Position numbers and translations under genes: made by a program. A stretch of 64,000 nucleotides of DNA from Streptomyces griseus (GTDB lineage: Bacteria; Actinomycetota; Actinomycetes; Streptomycetales; Streptomycetaceae): assembly GCF_900460065.1 (NCBI RefSeq), contig NZ_UAVD01000025.1, positions 1 to 64,000 on the forward strand, given 5' to 3'. This document shows, in pieces, positions 49,366 through 58,158 of this stretch. The notes below the pieces were generated by a model, which saw only the letters and a list, made by a program, of their open reading frames with translations, had not been told where the DNA came from and ran no database searches. How positions within the stretch are numbered: position 1 is the first letter of the stretch; each line of letters opens with the position of its first letter.

Positions 49366-52300
49366 ATGAACTGCTCCTCGTGCCAGCAGGATCTGCCGCC
49401 GACGGCCCGGTTCTGTTCGTCCTGCGGGACCCCGTGCGCGGCCACCGGGGCCGCCGGGGCCGGGCCGGTCCCCGCCGCGCCGCCCGGTGACGAACGCAAG
49501 CCGGTGACCGTGCTGTTCTGCGACCTCGTCGGGTCCACCGCGCTGTCGGGGGTGCTCGACCCCGAGACCCTGCGCACGGTGACCCTGCGCTACTTCGAGG
49601 CGATGAGCGCGGAGATCGTGGCGCGGGGCGGCACCCCGGAGAAGTTCATCGGGGACGCGGTGATGGCGGTGTTCGGCGTACCGGTGGTCCGTGACGACGA
49701 CGCCCGCCGGGCGCTGGCGGCGGCGCTCGGGATGCGTCGGGCGCTGGCCCGGCTGAACGAGGAGCTGGACGCCACTCTGGGCATCGAGCTGACCACCCGG
49801 ATCGGCGTCAACACCGGGCAGGTGGTGGCGGGTTCGGACACGACCGCCCGGCAGGCCCTGGTCTCCGGGGAGACCGTCAACATCGCCGCCCGGCTGGAGC
49901 AGAACGCGGGCCCCGGCGAGATCCTGATCGGCCCGGAGACCCTGCTCGCCGCGGGCCCGACGGTGCGGGCCGAACCCACCGGGCCGCTGCGGCTGAAGGG
50001 CAAGCGGGACAGCGTGGAGGCCTACCGGCTGCTGGCGCTGGGCGCGGACGACCCCGAGCTGCTGCGCCGCTTCGACGTCCCCTTCGTCGGCCGCGACGCC
50101 GAACGGCGTTCGCTCGACGCCGCTTTGGAGCGAGCCGTCCGCGGCGGCGGGGCCGGGCTGCTGCGGGTCACCGGGGAGGCGGGCATCGGCAAGACCCGGC
50201 TGGTACGGGAGTGGCTGTCGCGACGGTCGGCGTCCGGCGCGCTCACGTACGGGGCGGGGCGGTGCCGCAGTTACGGGGACCACGGCACCCTCGCCCCGCT
50301 GGCCGACGCGGTGCGCTCGCTGGTGGCGGTGGGGCCCGCATCCGATGCCGGGCCGGGCTCCGGGGCCGGATCGGCGGCGGGGTCCGGGCAGGCGCCGGAG
50401 CCTGGGCCCGGGTCCGGTCATGTCTCCGGGCAGGCGTCCGGTCGGATGCCCGGCGCCGCGGACGACGGGAAGGACACGGCGGGTGGTCTGGCGGTCGACG
50501 ACGCGATGGCCCTGCTGTCCGGGGGCCTCCTGCGCGACGGTACGCCGAACGCGCCGTTCGAGGACATGTGCGCGGCCCTGACGGCGGTCCTGGAGCGGGC
50601 CGCCCGGGCCCGCCCGGTCGTCCTGGTCCTCGACGACTGGCACGCGGCGGCCCCGTTGCTGGTCCGCACGGTGCGCCGGCTGACGGACGGCTCGGGGTGC
50701 GCGGGGGTCCTGGTGGTCTGCGCCGGGCGGCCCGACGGACCGGACGGCGCGGAGGGCCCGGGAGCGCCGGAAGGGCCGGACGAGGGGGTCGAGGGGGACG
50801 GGTCCGCCACCGGTGCGGGGCGCCTCCTGCTCACCGGTCTGCCGCCCGGGGAGGCGGCGCGGCTCGCCGCCGGTCTGGCGGGGCCGGACGCCGGGCCCGC
50901 CCCGGTGGACGACCGGCTCCTGGCCCGGGCCGGCGGCAATCCGCTCTACCTGGAACAGCTCCTGATCGGCGACCGGGCGGACCCGGCGGTCGCCGCCCGT
51001 CCGGGGGAACCGGCGGCCGAGGAGGATCTGCCGCCCACGCTCCAGGCCCTGCTGGGCGCGCGCATCGGCGCCCTGGCCCGGGCGGAGCGCGGGGTGGTGG
51101 ACCTGGCCGCGGTGATCGGACGGGAGTTCACCGCGGCGGAGCTGGTCCGGCTGGAGCTGTCGCTACGGGCCGGGGAGGGGCACGACGCCGGGCAGCTCGC
51201 CGGGGCGACCGGCGCGGCCGGGGCGGCCCCGGAGCACCGGCGGCGCGTCGAGGAGGCGTTGGCCGTGCTGGGCCGTCGCCGGCTGGTGGAGTCGGGGGCC
51301 CCGGGGTCCCGGGAGCCCGCGCCCTACCGGTTCAGCAGCGGACTGGTGCACGAGGTCGCGTACGCCTCGCTGTCCAAGCGGGCCAAGGCCGAACGCCATG
51401 CCTGGGCGGCGGAGCTGCCCAGCGTGCTGCGCAGCGGCGACGGCGCGGTCGGCGGCCATCTGGAGCGGGCCTACCGCTACCGGGCGGAGCTGGGCCTGCT
51501 GGACGATCCGGCCCGGCGGCTGCGCGAGCGGGCCGCCGCGGCGCTGGGCCGGGCCGGGGCGCAGGCCGCCGCCCGGTCCGACCTGCACTGGGCGCACGGC
51601 CTGCTGGAGCGGGCGGTGGACCTGTGCCCCGGGGACCCGGCGGCGACCCGGCGGCTCGGCGAGGTACGGGTGGCGCTGGGCCGCACCGTGGAGGGCGCCG
51701 AACTGCTGCGCCTCGTCCGGGACTCGGGGGGCGACCCGGTGGAGGCCGCCCATGCCCGCCTGGCGCTCGCGGTGCTGGATCCGGGCGGTCCGGGTCCCGG
51801 CCCCGCCGCCGTGGCCCGGGCCGTGCTGCCGGTGTTCGAGGCGGCCGGGGACTCGGCCGGCCGGGCGCGGGCCCATCTGCGGCTCTCCCAGCAGTTCCAG
51901 CGGTCCGGTCGGCACGAGGAGGCGGAGCGGGACCAGGCGCGGGCCCTGGAGCACGCGGTGCTGGCCGGCGCGGAGCCGGAACGGGCCGGGGCGCTCGGCG
52001 CGATCGGCGTCTCCCTGTGGCGGGGGCCGGTTCCGGTGCCCGAAGCGGTGGACCGCTGCCGGTCGCTGCTGGCGGCGCACGGGGCGGGCCGGCCCACGGT
52101 CCGGGTCACCCTCAACTGCCCGCTGGCGGTGCTGCACGCGCTCCAGGAGCGGCCCGACGAGGCATACCGCTGCCTGGCCGAGGCGGAGCGGCTCGCCGGG
52201 AAGCTGGGGTTCGCCGAGGCGGAGGTCTTCCTCCCGGTGTTCCGGGCGGCGGTGGAGGCACTCCTCGGCAACGGCCCGGAGGCCCTGGACCTGCTGGGGC

Positions 52301-52761
52301 GGGCGGACGCGGCGGCCCGGCGCACGGGGGCGGCCGGGATGCGGACGGCGGTGGCGCTGGACGCGGCCCGCCTGGAGCTGGACGCGGGCCGGGAGGCCCC
52401 GGCGGCGGCCCGGCTGGCGGGCGTCGGCGACACGTCGGGGCTGAGCCGCGCGGACGCGGTGGACCTGGCGGGGCTGCGGGCCCGGCTGACGGTGCGCGAC
52501 CGCCCGGAGGAGGCGGCGGAGCACGCGGACCGGGCGGTCCGGGCCTCGCTGCTCACGGACTCCCCGCTGGTGCAGGCGACGGCCGAGCTGGACCGGGCGC
52601 AGACGCTCGCCGCCCTGGGCCGGTGGCCGGAGGCCGAGGCCTCGGCCCGGTCGGCCGGGGCGCACTTCACGGGCAAGGGGCATCTGCCGGGGGTGCGCCG
52701 GGTCTCCGGCTTCCTCGCGCACCCGCCCCGGCCGCTGGCCACGACGAGGGAGAGGAGCTGA
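49366..52761 (+). CDS. Zinc-ribbon / class III nucleotide cyclase / AAA ATPase / TPR protein
   Basis: An 1131-residue multidomain signalling protein. Residues 3-20 form a zinc ribbon (Cys3, Cys6, Cys17, Cys20). Residues about 45-215 are a class III adenylate/guanylate cyclase: metal Asp53 in VLFCDLVGSTAL, Lys93 and Asp97 in EKFIGDAVMAVFG, and the Asn/Arg pair in GETVNIAARL, so catalysis looks possible. Walker A is VTGEAGIGKTRLVREW near residue 270, then NTPase and TPR-like repeats to the end. No HTH is visible. ATG 49366 follows GAGAAGG. The subtilisin gene starts 3 bp after its stop. It may sense a ligand and control the neighbouring protease or RiPP genes (inference). Confidence 0.88.
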   Translation: MNCSSCQQDLPPTARFCSSCGTPCAATGAAGAGPVPAAPPGDERKPVTVLFCDLVGSTALSGVLDPETLRTVTLRYFEAMSAEIVARGGTPEKFIGDAVMAVFGVPVVRDDDARRALAAALGMRRALARLNEELDATLGIELTTRIGVNTGQVVAGSDTTARQALVSGETVNIAARLEQNAGPGEILIGPETLLAAGPTVRAEPTGPLRLKGKRDSVEAYRLLALGADDPELLRRFDVPFVGRDAERRSLDAALERAVRGGGAGLLRVTGEAGIGKTRLVREWLSRRSASGALTYGAGRCRSYGDHGTLAPLADAVRSLVAVGPASDAGPGSGAGSAAGSGQAPEPGPGSGHVSGQASGRMPGAADDGKDTAGGLAVDDAMALLSGGLLRDGTPNAPFEDMCAALTAVLERAARARPVVLVLDDWHAAAPLLVRTVRRLTDGSGCAGVLVVCAGRPDGPDGAEGPGAPEGPDEGVEGDGSATGAGRLLLTGLPPGEAARLAAGLAGPDAGPAPVDDRLLARAGGNPLYLEQLLIGDRADPAVAARPGEPAAEEDLPPTLQALLGARIGALARAERGVVDLAAVIGREFTAAELVRLELSLRAGEGHDAGQLAGATGAAGAAPEHRRRVEEALAVLGRRRLVESGAPGSREPAPYRFSSGLVHEVAYASLSKRAKAERHAWAAELPSVLRSGDGAVGGHLERAYRYRAELGLLDDPARRLRERAAAALGRAGAQAAARSDLHWAHGLLERAVDLCPGDPAATRRLGEVRVALGRTVEGAELLRLVRDSGGDPVEAAHARLALAVLDPGGPGPGPAAVARAVLPVFEAAGDSAGRARAHLRLSQQFQRSGRHEEAERDQARALEHAVLAGAEPERAGALGAIGVSLWRGPVPVPEAVDRCRSLLAAHGAGRPTVRVTLNCPLAVLHALQERPDEAYRCLAEAERLAGKLGFAEAEVFLPVFRAAVEALLGNGPEALDLLGRADAAARRTGAAGMRTAVALDAARLELDAGREAPAAARLAGVGDTSGLSRADAVDLAGLRARLTVRDRPEEAAEHADRAVRASLLTDSPLVQATAELDRAQTLAALGRWPEAEASARSAGAHFTGKGHLPGVRRVSGFLAHPPRPLATTRERS

Positions 52762-52764
52762 CCG

Positions 52765-53679
52765 ATGACGACCACGGAATCGGAACGGCCACGGACGGAA
52801 CCGGAACGGCCGCGGACGGCCCCGGGGCAGGGGCTGACCTGGAGCCTGCGCGGGCGCGGCCCGGAGGACGTACCGGTGCTGGCGGACCCCGGGCCGCCGC
52901 TCGGCCGCCCCACCGGGCCCGCCACCGGGCGCGGGGTGCGGGTGTGCGTGGTGGATTCGGGCGTGGAGCGGGACCATCCGCTGATCGGCCCGCTCGCCGG
53001 TTCCTGGGTGGTCGTCAAGGACGCGGAGAGCGGGGAGATCACGGTCGAGCCGACGACCACCGGGGACACCTGCGGGCACGGCACCGCGTGCGCGGGCATC
53101 GTCCGCCGGACCGCCCCGGAGTGCGAGATCCACAGTGTGCGGGTGCTCGGGGAACGGTTCTCCGGCACCGGCGACGTCCTGATGGCGGGGTTGCGCTGGG
53201 CGGTGGAGCAGGGCTTCGACGTGGTCAACCTCAGCCTGTCGACGACCCGTACGCGGTTCGCGCAGGAGCTGCACAGCCTGGCCGACAGCGCCTACTTCGC
53301 CCGTACGGTGATCGTCGCCTCGGCCCACAACACCCCGGTGGAGAGCTTCCCCTGGCGGTTCGCGTCGGTGATCTCGGTGGGCAGCCACCAGGAGGACGAC
53401 CCCGAACTCCACCTGTACAACCCCGAGCCCCCGGTGGAGTTCTTCGGGCCCGGCCAGAACGTGACCGTGCCGTGGCTGGGCGGCCGGACGATCCGCACCA
53501 CGGGGAACAGCTTCGCCACGCCGTACGTCGCCGGGCTCTGCGCCCGCGTCCTGTCCGCGCATCCGCGGATGACGGCCTTCCAGCTCAAGAACGCCCTTTA
53601 TCTGTCCGCGGCCAATGTGCGCCACACGCCGCGTCCTTCCACTGCGGCAGGAGATATCCGTGATGACTCCGAGAACTGA
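52765..53679 (+). CDS. S8 (subtilisin-like) serine peptidase, intracellular
   Basis: A 304-residue compact subtilase with a complete triad: Asp64 in VCVVDSGVERDHP, His105 in CGHGTACAGIV, Ser249 in TTGNSFATPYVAG, and the oxyanion Asn189 in VIVASAHNT. There is no signal peptide and almost no pro-domain, so it should act in the cytosol. It could remove a RiPP leader or process a partner of the cyclase protein (inference). Start ATG 52765 with GAGGAG upstream, 3 bp after the cyclase gene; its end overlaps the GAF gene by 17 bp. Confidence 0.9.
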   Translation: MTTTESERPRTEPERPRTAPGQGLTWSLRGRGPEDVPVLADPGPPLGRPTGPATGRGVRVCVVDSGVERDHPLIGPLAGSWVVVKDAESGEITVEPTTTGDTCGHGTACAGIVRRTAPECEIHSVRVLGERFSGTGDVLMAGLRWAVEQGFDVVNLSLSTTRTRFAQELHSLADSAYFARTVIVASAHNTPVESFPWRFASVISVGSHQEDDPELHLYNPEPPVEFFGPGQNVTVPWLGGRTIRTTGNSFATPYVAGLCARVLSAHPRMTAFQLKNALYLSAANVRHTPRPSTAAGDIRDDSEN

Positions 53680-54286
53680 TCCCGCTCCGTCCCTCTCCCC
53701 CACCGCCGCCGCCACGGTCGCCGACGCCCCGCGCCGCGAGCTGCTCCAGTCGGTCGTCGACGTGGCCCGCGCCATCTTCGGGGCCGAGGCCAGCTCGGTG
53801 TTCCTGCTCGACGAGGAGGCGGACGAGCTGGTCTTCCAGGCCGTGTCCGGGCAGGGCGAGGAGTTCCTGGTGGGCCGCCGGTTCCCGGCCGGCCGCGGGA
53901 TCGCCGGGTGGGTGGCGACCTCCGGCGAGCCGATGGTGGTGGACGACCTGAGCTCCGACACGTCGTTCGACCGGTCGCTGGCCGAGTCGACCGCGTACGT
54001 GCCGAACGCCCTGATGGCGGCCCCGCTCATCAGCGAATCCCGGATCCTCGGGGTGCTGGAGGTGCTGGACCCCTCCCCGCAGGCCAGGTCGGGCGTCCGG
54101 GAGCTGGACCTGCTCGCGATGTTCGCCCGGCAGGCCGCGGCGGCGCTGCGGGTGGTCACCCCGGAGCCGGTCCGCGAGGCCGAGCAGCGGGCGGCGGCCG
54201 GCGCGGGCGTGCTGGACGGTGCGCGGCGCGAGGACGCGCTGAAGCTCCTGGGTAGCCTGGAGCGGCTGCTGCGCGGCGTCGGCTGA
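53663..54286 (+). CDS. GAF-domain protein
   Basis: A 207-residue protein with one GAF domain, residues about 28-165: LLQSVVDVARAIFGAEASSVFLLD, GRRFPAGRGIAGWVATSGEPMVVDD, and NALMAAPLISESRILGVLEVLD. GAF domains bind small ligands, often cyclic nucleotides, which would fit the cyclase encoded two genes upstream (inference). The last 40 residues are helical and may contact a partner. ATG 53663 follows CAGGAG; it overlaps the peptidase gene by 17 bp, completing a coupled three-gene set. Confidence 0.85.
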   Translation: MTPRTDPAPSLSPTAAATVADAPRRELLQSVVDVARAIFGAEASSVFLLDEEADELVFQAVSGQGEEFLVGRRFPAGRGIAGWVATSGEPMVVDDLSSDTSFDRSLAESTAYVPNALMAAPLISESRILGVLEVLDPSPQARSGVRELDLLAMFARQAAAALRVVTPEPVREAEQRAAAGAGVLDGARREDALKLLGSLERLLRGVG

Positions 54287-54409
54287 GGAGGCCGGCGCCC
54301 GGGCGGCCGTCAGCCCCGGGCCGGGAGCGCCCGCCGACCACGCGGTCGGGAGTAGCGACCGGCCCGGCGGGCAGGAGCGGGGCGTCGGCACAAGGGAAGG
54401 AACCGCACG

Positions 54410-55198
54410 ATGAAGCTCGCATTCTCCACCCTCGGGGTGCCGGGAACGCCGGTCCCGGAGGTCGTCCGGCTCGCCGCCGGGAACGGCTATCAGGGGGTGG
54501 AGCTGCGCGTCCACCCCGAGGAGCCGGTGCACCTGGGGCTCTCGTCGCTGGAACGGGCCGATGTGGTCGAGGCGTTCAAGGCCGGCGGGGTGGAGATCCT
54601 GGCCCTCGCCGGGTATGTGAAGGCGGCTGCCGAGGGGGACGACGAACCGGTCCTGGCGGAACTGTCCGAGCTGGTGAAGCTCGCCCGGGACCTGGGCGCG
54701 TCCTACGTCCGGGTCTTCCCGGGCGGCGGCGACCAGGAGCAGGCGGAGGCCGACGCGACGGCCGCCCGGCGGCTCGGGGCCGTGGCGCCGGCCGCCGCCG
54801 ACATGGGCGTGAGCATCCTGCTGGAGACCCATGACTCGCACCGGGCGGGCCTCGACGCCGCCCGGGTCGTCGCCACGGTCGGGCACCCCCGGGTCGGGGC
54901 GATCTGGGACGTGCTGCACACCTGGCTCGCCGGTGAGGAGCCGGCCGCCAGCCACGCGGTGCTCGCACCGCACCTGGGCTACGTCCAGGTGAAGGACGTG
55001 GCGTCGGCGGACGACCTGACCCCGTTGGCGCTGGGCTCCGGGGTGCTTCCGCTGGCGGAGTGCCTGGACGGGCTCGATCCGGACACGTGGGTGTGCTGGG
55101 AGTACGAGAAGCGCTGGCACCCGGGGGCGGCGGAGTTGCCGGGGCTGCTGGGCGCGGGGCGCGAGCACCTGCTGCGGCTCAGAGCGCCGAAGCAGTAG
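54410..55198 (+). CDS. TIM-barrel sugar isomerase/epimerase
   Basis: A 262-residue AP-endonuclease-2-like barrel. The N-terminus KLAFSTLGVPGTPVPEVVRLA is typical, and metal-ligand positions appear in GVSILLETHDSH (Glu), GAIWDVLHTW (Asp, His), LGYVQVKDV and CWEYEKRWHPG (Glu). ATG 54410 has AAGGGAAGG upstream. It is a third member of this fold in the window but stands alone, 124 bp after the GAF gene and before the GH3 gene. The substrate is unknown. Confidence 0.82.
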   Translation: MKLAFSTLGVPGTPVPEVVRLAAGNGYQGVELRVHPEEPVHLGLSSLERADVVEAFKAGGVEILALAGYVKAAAEGDDEPVLAELSELVKLARDLGASYVRVFPGGGDQEQAEADATAARRLGAVAPAAADMGVSILLETHDSHRAGLDAARVVATVGHPRVGAIWDVLHTWLAGEEPAASHAVLAPHLGYVQVKDVASADDLTPLALGSGVLPLAECLDGLDPDTWVCWEYEKRWHPGAAELPGLLGAGREHLLRLRAPKQ

Positions 55199-55347
55199 CG
55201 GCGGGCGGTACGAGGGCGCGGGGGCGGCGGGAGCCGGCGCACCCCGCGCCTTCGCATGCCCGCCGGAGGGCGTTCCCCCGCGCTTCCGGGCCGCTCGTTC
55301 CCGTCCCCCCGTTCGCGTGCGGGTCGTCACGCGAACGGCCGGGCCCC

Positions 55348-55398
55348 TTGACCGGAAGTTACTTTCCCTATAAGCGTACTCACTTGGAAGTTTCTTTC
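55348..55398 (+). promoter_or_regulatory. GH3 gene promoter with two repeated operator-like sites
   Basis: TTGACC (55348-55353) and TAAGCG (55371-55376) are 17 bp apart. The site GGAAGTTACTTTCC (55354-55367) lies in the spacer, and a second copy GGAAGTTTCTTTC (55386-55398) lies downstream of the start region. Both are imperfect palindromes of the kind sugar-responsive repressors bind. Confidence 0.55.
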
Positions 55399-55417
55399 AC
55401 CCCGGGAAGGAGCTCAC

Positions 55418-57250
55418 GTGCCCCACCGCACCTCAAGACGCACCCTCCTCACCGCCACCGCGGCCGCCACGGCCGCGGCGGCCACCGGCGCCCTCGCCGT
55501 CCCCTCCGCCGCTTCCGCGCACCCCACGAACGCCTCCTCCGACCGCCGGCTGCGACGGATCATCGCCGGGATGAGCCTGGAGGAGAAGGTCGGCCAGCTG
55601 TTCGTGATGCGGGTCTACGGGCACTCCGCCACCGACCCCGACCAGGCGGACATCGACGCGAACCTCAAGGAGATCGGGGTCCGTACGGCCGCCGAGTTGA
55701 TCTCCACGTACCACGTCGGCGGCATCATCTACTTCACCTGGGCGCACAACACCCGCGACCCGCACCAGATCGCCGACCTCTCCAACGGCCTCCAGCGCGC
55801 CGCGCTCGCCGGGCGCTCCCGGCTGCCGCTGCTCGTCTCCACCGACCAGGAACACGGCATCGTCTGCCGGGTCGGCGAACCCGCCACACTGCTGCCGGGC
55901 GCGATGGCCCTGGGCGCGGGCGGCTCGCGCTCCGACACCCGCCGGGCGGCCCGGATCGCGGGCGCCGAACTCGCCGCGCTCGGCATCAACCAGAACTACG
56001 CGCCGGACGCCGACGTCAACGTCAACCCGGCCAACCCGGTCATCGGCGTACGGTCCTTCGGCTCCGACCCCGCCGCGGTGGCCGCCCTGGTCGCGGAGCA
56101 GGTGAAGGGGTACCAGGGCGCGGGCGTCGCGTCGACCGCCAAGCACTTCCCCGGCCACGGGGACACCAGCACCGACAGCCACACCGGGCTGCCCGTCATC
56201 AACCACACCCGGGCCCAGTGGGAGGAGTTGGACGCCCCGCCGTTCCGCGCCGCCGTCCGGGCCCGGATCGACTCGATCATGACCGCGCACATCGTGGTCC
56301 CCGCACTCGACCCGTCCGAGGACCCGGCCACGCTCTCCCGGCCGATCCTCACCGGCATCCTCCGCGAGGAGCTCGGCTACGACGGGGTGGTGGTCACCGA
56401 CTCCCTCGGCATGGAGGGGGTGCGCACGAAGTACGGCGACGACCGCGTGCCGGTCCTGGCGCTGCTGGCGGGCGTGGACCAGCTGCTCAACCCGCCGAAC
56501 CTCTCCGTCGCCTGGAACGCCGTGGTGGCGGCGGTGCAGGGCGGCGAGATCAGCGAGGCGAGAGTCGATGAATCGATCCTGCGGATCCTGCGGCTGAAGG
56601 ACCGGCTGGGCCTGTTCCGCGACCCGTTCGTCAGTCGGCGGGACGTCGGGCGCACGGTCGGCAGCCGCGCCCACCGGGCCGCCGCCGACCGGATCGCCGA
56701 ACGCACGACCACCCTGCTCGCCGACCCGGGCGCCCTGCTGCCGCTCTCCCGCCGCAGCCACCGCGACCTGCTGGTGGTGGGGGCCGATCCGGCCTCCCCC
56801 TCCGGGACGACGGGCCCGCCGACCAGCACCCTGCGCGACGCCTTCGGCGAACTGGGCTTCACGGCGACGGCGTTGTCCACCGGTACGGCTCCGAACCAGG
56901 CGAAGATCGCCGAAGCGGTCGCCGCGGCCCGGGGCCGGGACGCGGTCGTCGTGGCGACGTACAACGTCACGGCGACCAGCGCGCAGCGCACCCTGGTCAC
57001 CGCCCTCGTGGCGACCGGCGTCCCGGTGGTGGCCGTCGCCGTCCGCAACCCCTACGACATCGCCCACCTCACCGGGACCGGAGTCGCGGCGAGCCTCGCC
57101 GCGTACTCCTGGACCGATGTCGAACTGCGCGCCGCGGCCCGGGTGATCGCGGGCCACGCCGACCCGCGGGGCACCCTCCCGGTCCCGGTGCAGCGCGCGG
57201 ACGACCCGACGCAGGTGCTGTATCCGGTGGGCCACGGCATGTCGTACTAG
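55418..57250 (+). CDS. Exported GH3 beta-N-acetylhexosaminidase (NagZ-like)
   Basis: A 610-residue glycoside hydrolase family 3 enzyme. A Tat-type signal (TSRRTLLTATAAATAAAATG) covers residues 5-33. The barrel has STDQEHGIVCRVG, and KHFPGHGDTSTDSHTGLP, whose His/Asp set is the proton donor dyad specific to NagZ-type N-acetylglucosaminidases. The nucleophile Asp is in GVVVTDSLGMEGV. A C-terminal GH3 sandwich domain follows. It releases terminal GlcNAc from wall fragments or chitin oligomers outside the cell. GTG 55418 follows AAGGAG. The repeated operator-like sites upstream suggest sugar-regulated expression. Confidence 0.92.
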   Translation: MPHRTSRRTLLTATAAATAAAATGALAVPSAASAHPTNASSDRRLRRIIAGMSLEEKVGQLFVMRVYGHSATDPDQADIDANLKEIGVRTAAELISTYHVGGIIYFTWAHNTRDPHQIADLSNGLQRAALAGRSRLPLLVSTDQEHGIVCRVGEPATLLPGAMALGAGGSRSDTRRAARIAGAELAALGINQNYAPDADVNVNPANPVIGVRSFGSDPAAVAALVAEQVKGYQGAGVASTAKHFPGHGDTSTDSHTGLPVINHTRAQWEELDAPPFRAAVRARIDSIMTAHIVVPALDPSEDPATLSRPILTGILREELGYDGVVVTDSLGMEGVRTKYGDDRVPVLALLAGVDQLLNPPNLSVAWNAVVAAVQGGEISEARVDESILRILRLKDRLGLFRDPFVSRRDVGRTVGSRAHRAAADRIAERTTTLLADPGALLPLSRRSHRDLLVVGADPASPSGTTGPPTSTLRDAFGELGFTATALSTGTAPNQAKIAEAVAAARGRDAVVVATYNVTATSAQRTLVTALVATGVPVVAVAVRNPYDIAHLTGTGVAASLAAYSWTDVELRAAARVIAGHADPRGTLPVPVQRADDPTQVLYPVGHGMSY

Positions 57251-57375
57251 CCCTACGGCGGCCGGACGGCACCGCCCTCCGGCCACGGACGCAAAGCGCC
57301 CCGCGCACCTGGCGTGGCCCCGCTCGCGCGGGCCGCGCCGGGTGTACGTCTGGAGAGACGTATCGGGGGTTCTCC

Positions 57376-58071
57376 ATGGATGAGCGCACTTTCCCGGGAG
57401 CCCGGCGCCGGCCGCCGGTTCCATCGCGGGCCCGGGTCACGGCCCGCGCCGCCGTGCCGGTCGTGCTCGTGGCCGCGCTCCTGCTGACGGCCTGCCGGGC
57501 CTCGGACGGGACGGCCGCCGACGACCGCGGGCACGCCTCCGCCGCCGCACCCGCGCCCGGCCCCGGCCCCGGCTCGCCCGGCCCCTCCCCCTACGGGGTG
57601 GTCTTCCTCGGCCCCGGCGACTGCAGTTCGCGCGGACCGGAGATCCGGGAGGTGTTCTGCCGCAGCGAGAAGGCCCTGGCCACCGTGCTCGCCCGGCACC
57701 TCGGCACCCCGGCGTCGGGCCCGCCCTGCCCCGACGCGACGGATTTCGTCCTGCATGTGTCGGAGACGGGCGCCGGGGCCCGTTCCCGGCTCACCACCGG
57801 TTACGCCTGCATGCGCAACCTGGAGCCTCCGCACCCGGGCGATCCGGGGCAGGGCGGCGGTCCGCTGACCGTGGTCGGGGACTGCGTCACGGGCTCCCGC
57901 GCGGGGGAGGTCACCGAGACCCCGTGCGCGGACACGGGCGGACGGGCACCGCGCTACCGGGTCGAGTCGGCGGTGCAACGGCGGGCGCAGTGCCCCGCCA
58001 CCACGGACCTGTTCGTCGCCCTGGACGGGGACAGGCCGGTGGGCTGCGCCCACCGGTCACCGGGAGAGTGA
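57376..58071 (+). CDS. Putative lipoprotein of unknown function
   Basis: A 231-residue exported protein. Basic residues, then VPVVLVAALLLTACRASDG give a lipobox LTAC with the acylated Cys near residue 40. A Pro/Gly-rich linker (APAPGPGPGSPGPSP) leads to a globular part with six further cysteines (for example GDCSSRG, FCRSEK, PPCPDAT, YACMRN). No catalytic motif is recognised. Start ATG 57376 has GGGGG upstream. It is flanked by the GH3 gene and a convergent peptidase gene. Confidence 0.75.
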   Translation: MDERTFPGARRRPPVPSRARVTARAAVPVVLVAALLLTACRASDGTAADDRGHASAAAPAPGPGPGSPGPSPYGVVFLGPGDCSSRGPEIREVFCRSEKALATVLARHLGTPASGPPCPDATDFVLHVSETGAGARSRLTTGYACMRNLEPPHPGDPGQGGGPLTVVGDCVTGSRAGEVTETPCADTGGRAPRYRVESAVQRRAQCPATTDLFVALDGDRPVGCAHRSPGE

Positions 58072-58158
58072 CCGGGGGACACAGCCCACGGGGACGGGCC
58101 GGGACGCCGGCGGAACCGTGCGTGGCCGGGACGCCGCCCGGAGAACCGCGCCTCGCCG

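Noticed and set aside
50211-53663. A 1150-codon open frame overlapping the cyclase and subtilisin genes in another plus frame
   Set aside because: Low-complexity Gly/Arg/Ala translation with no domain; the alternative frames hold intact cyclase and S8 motifs.
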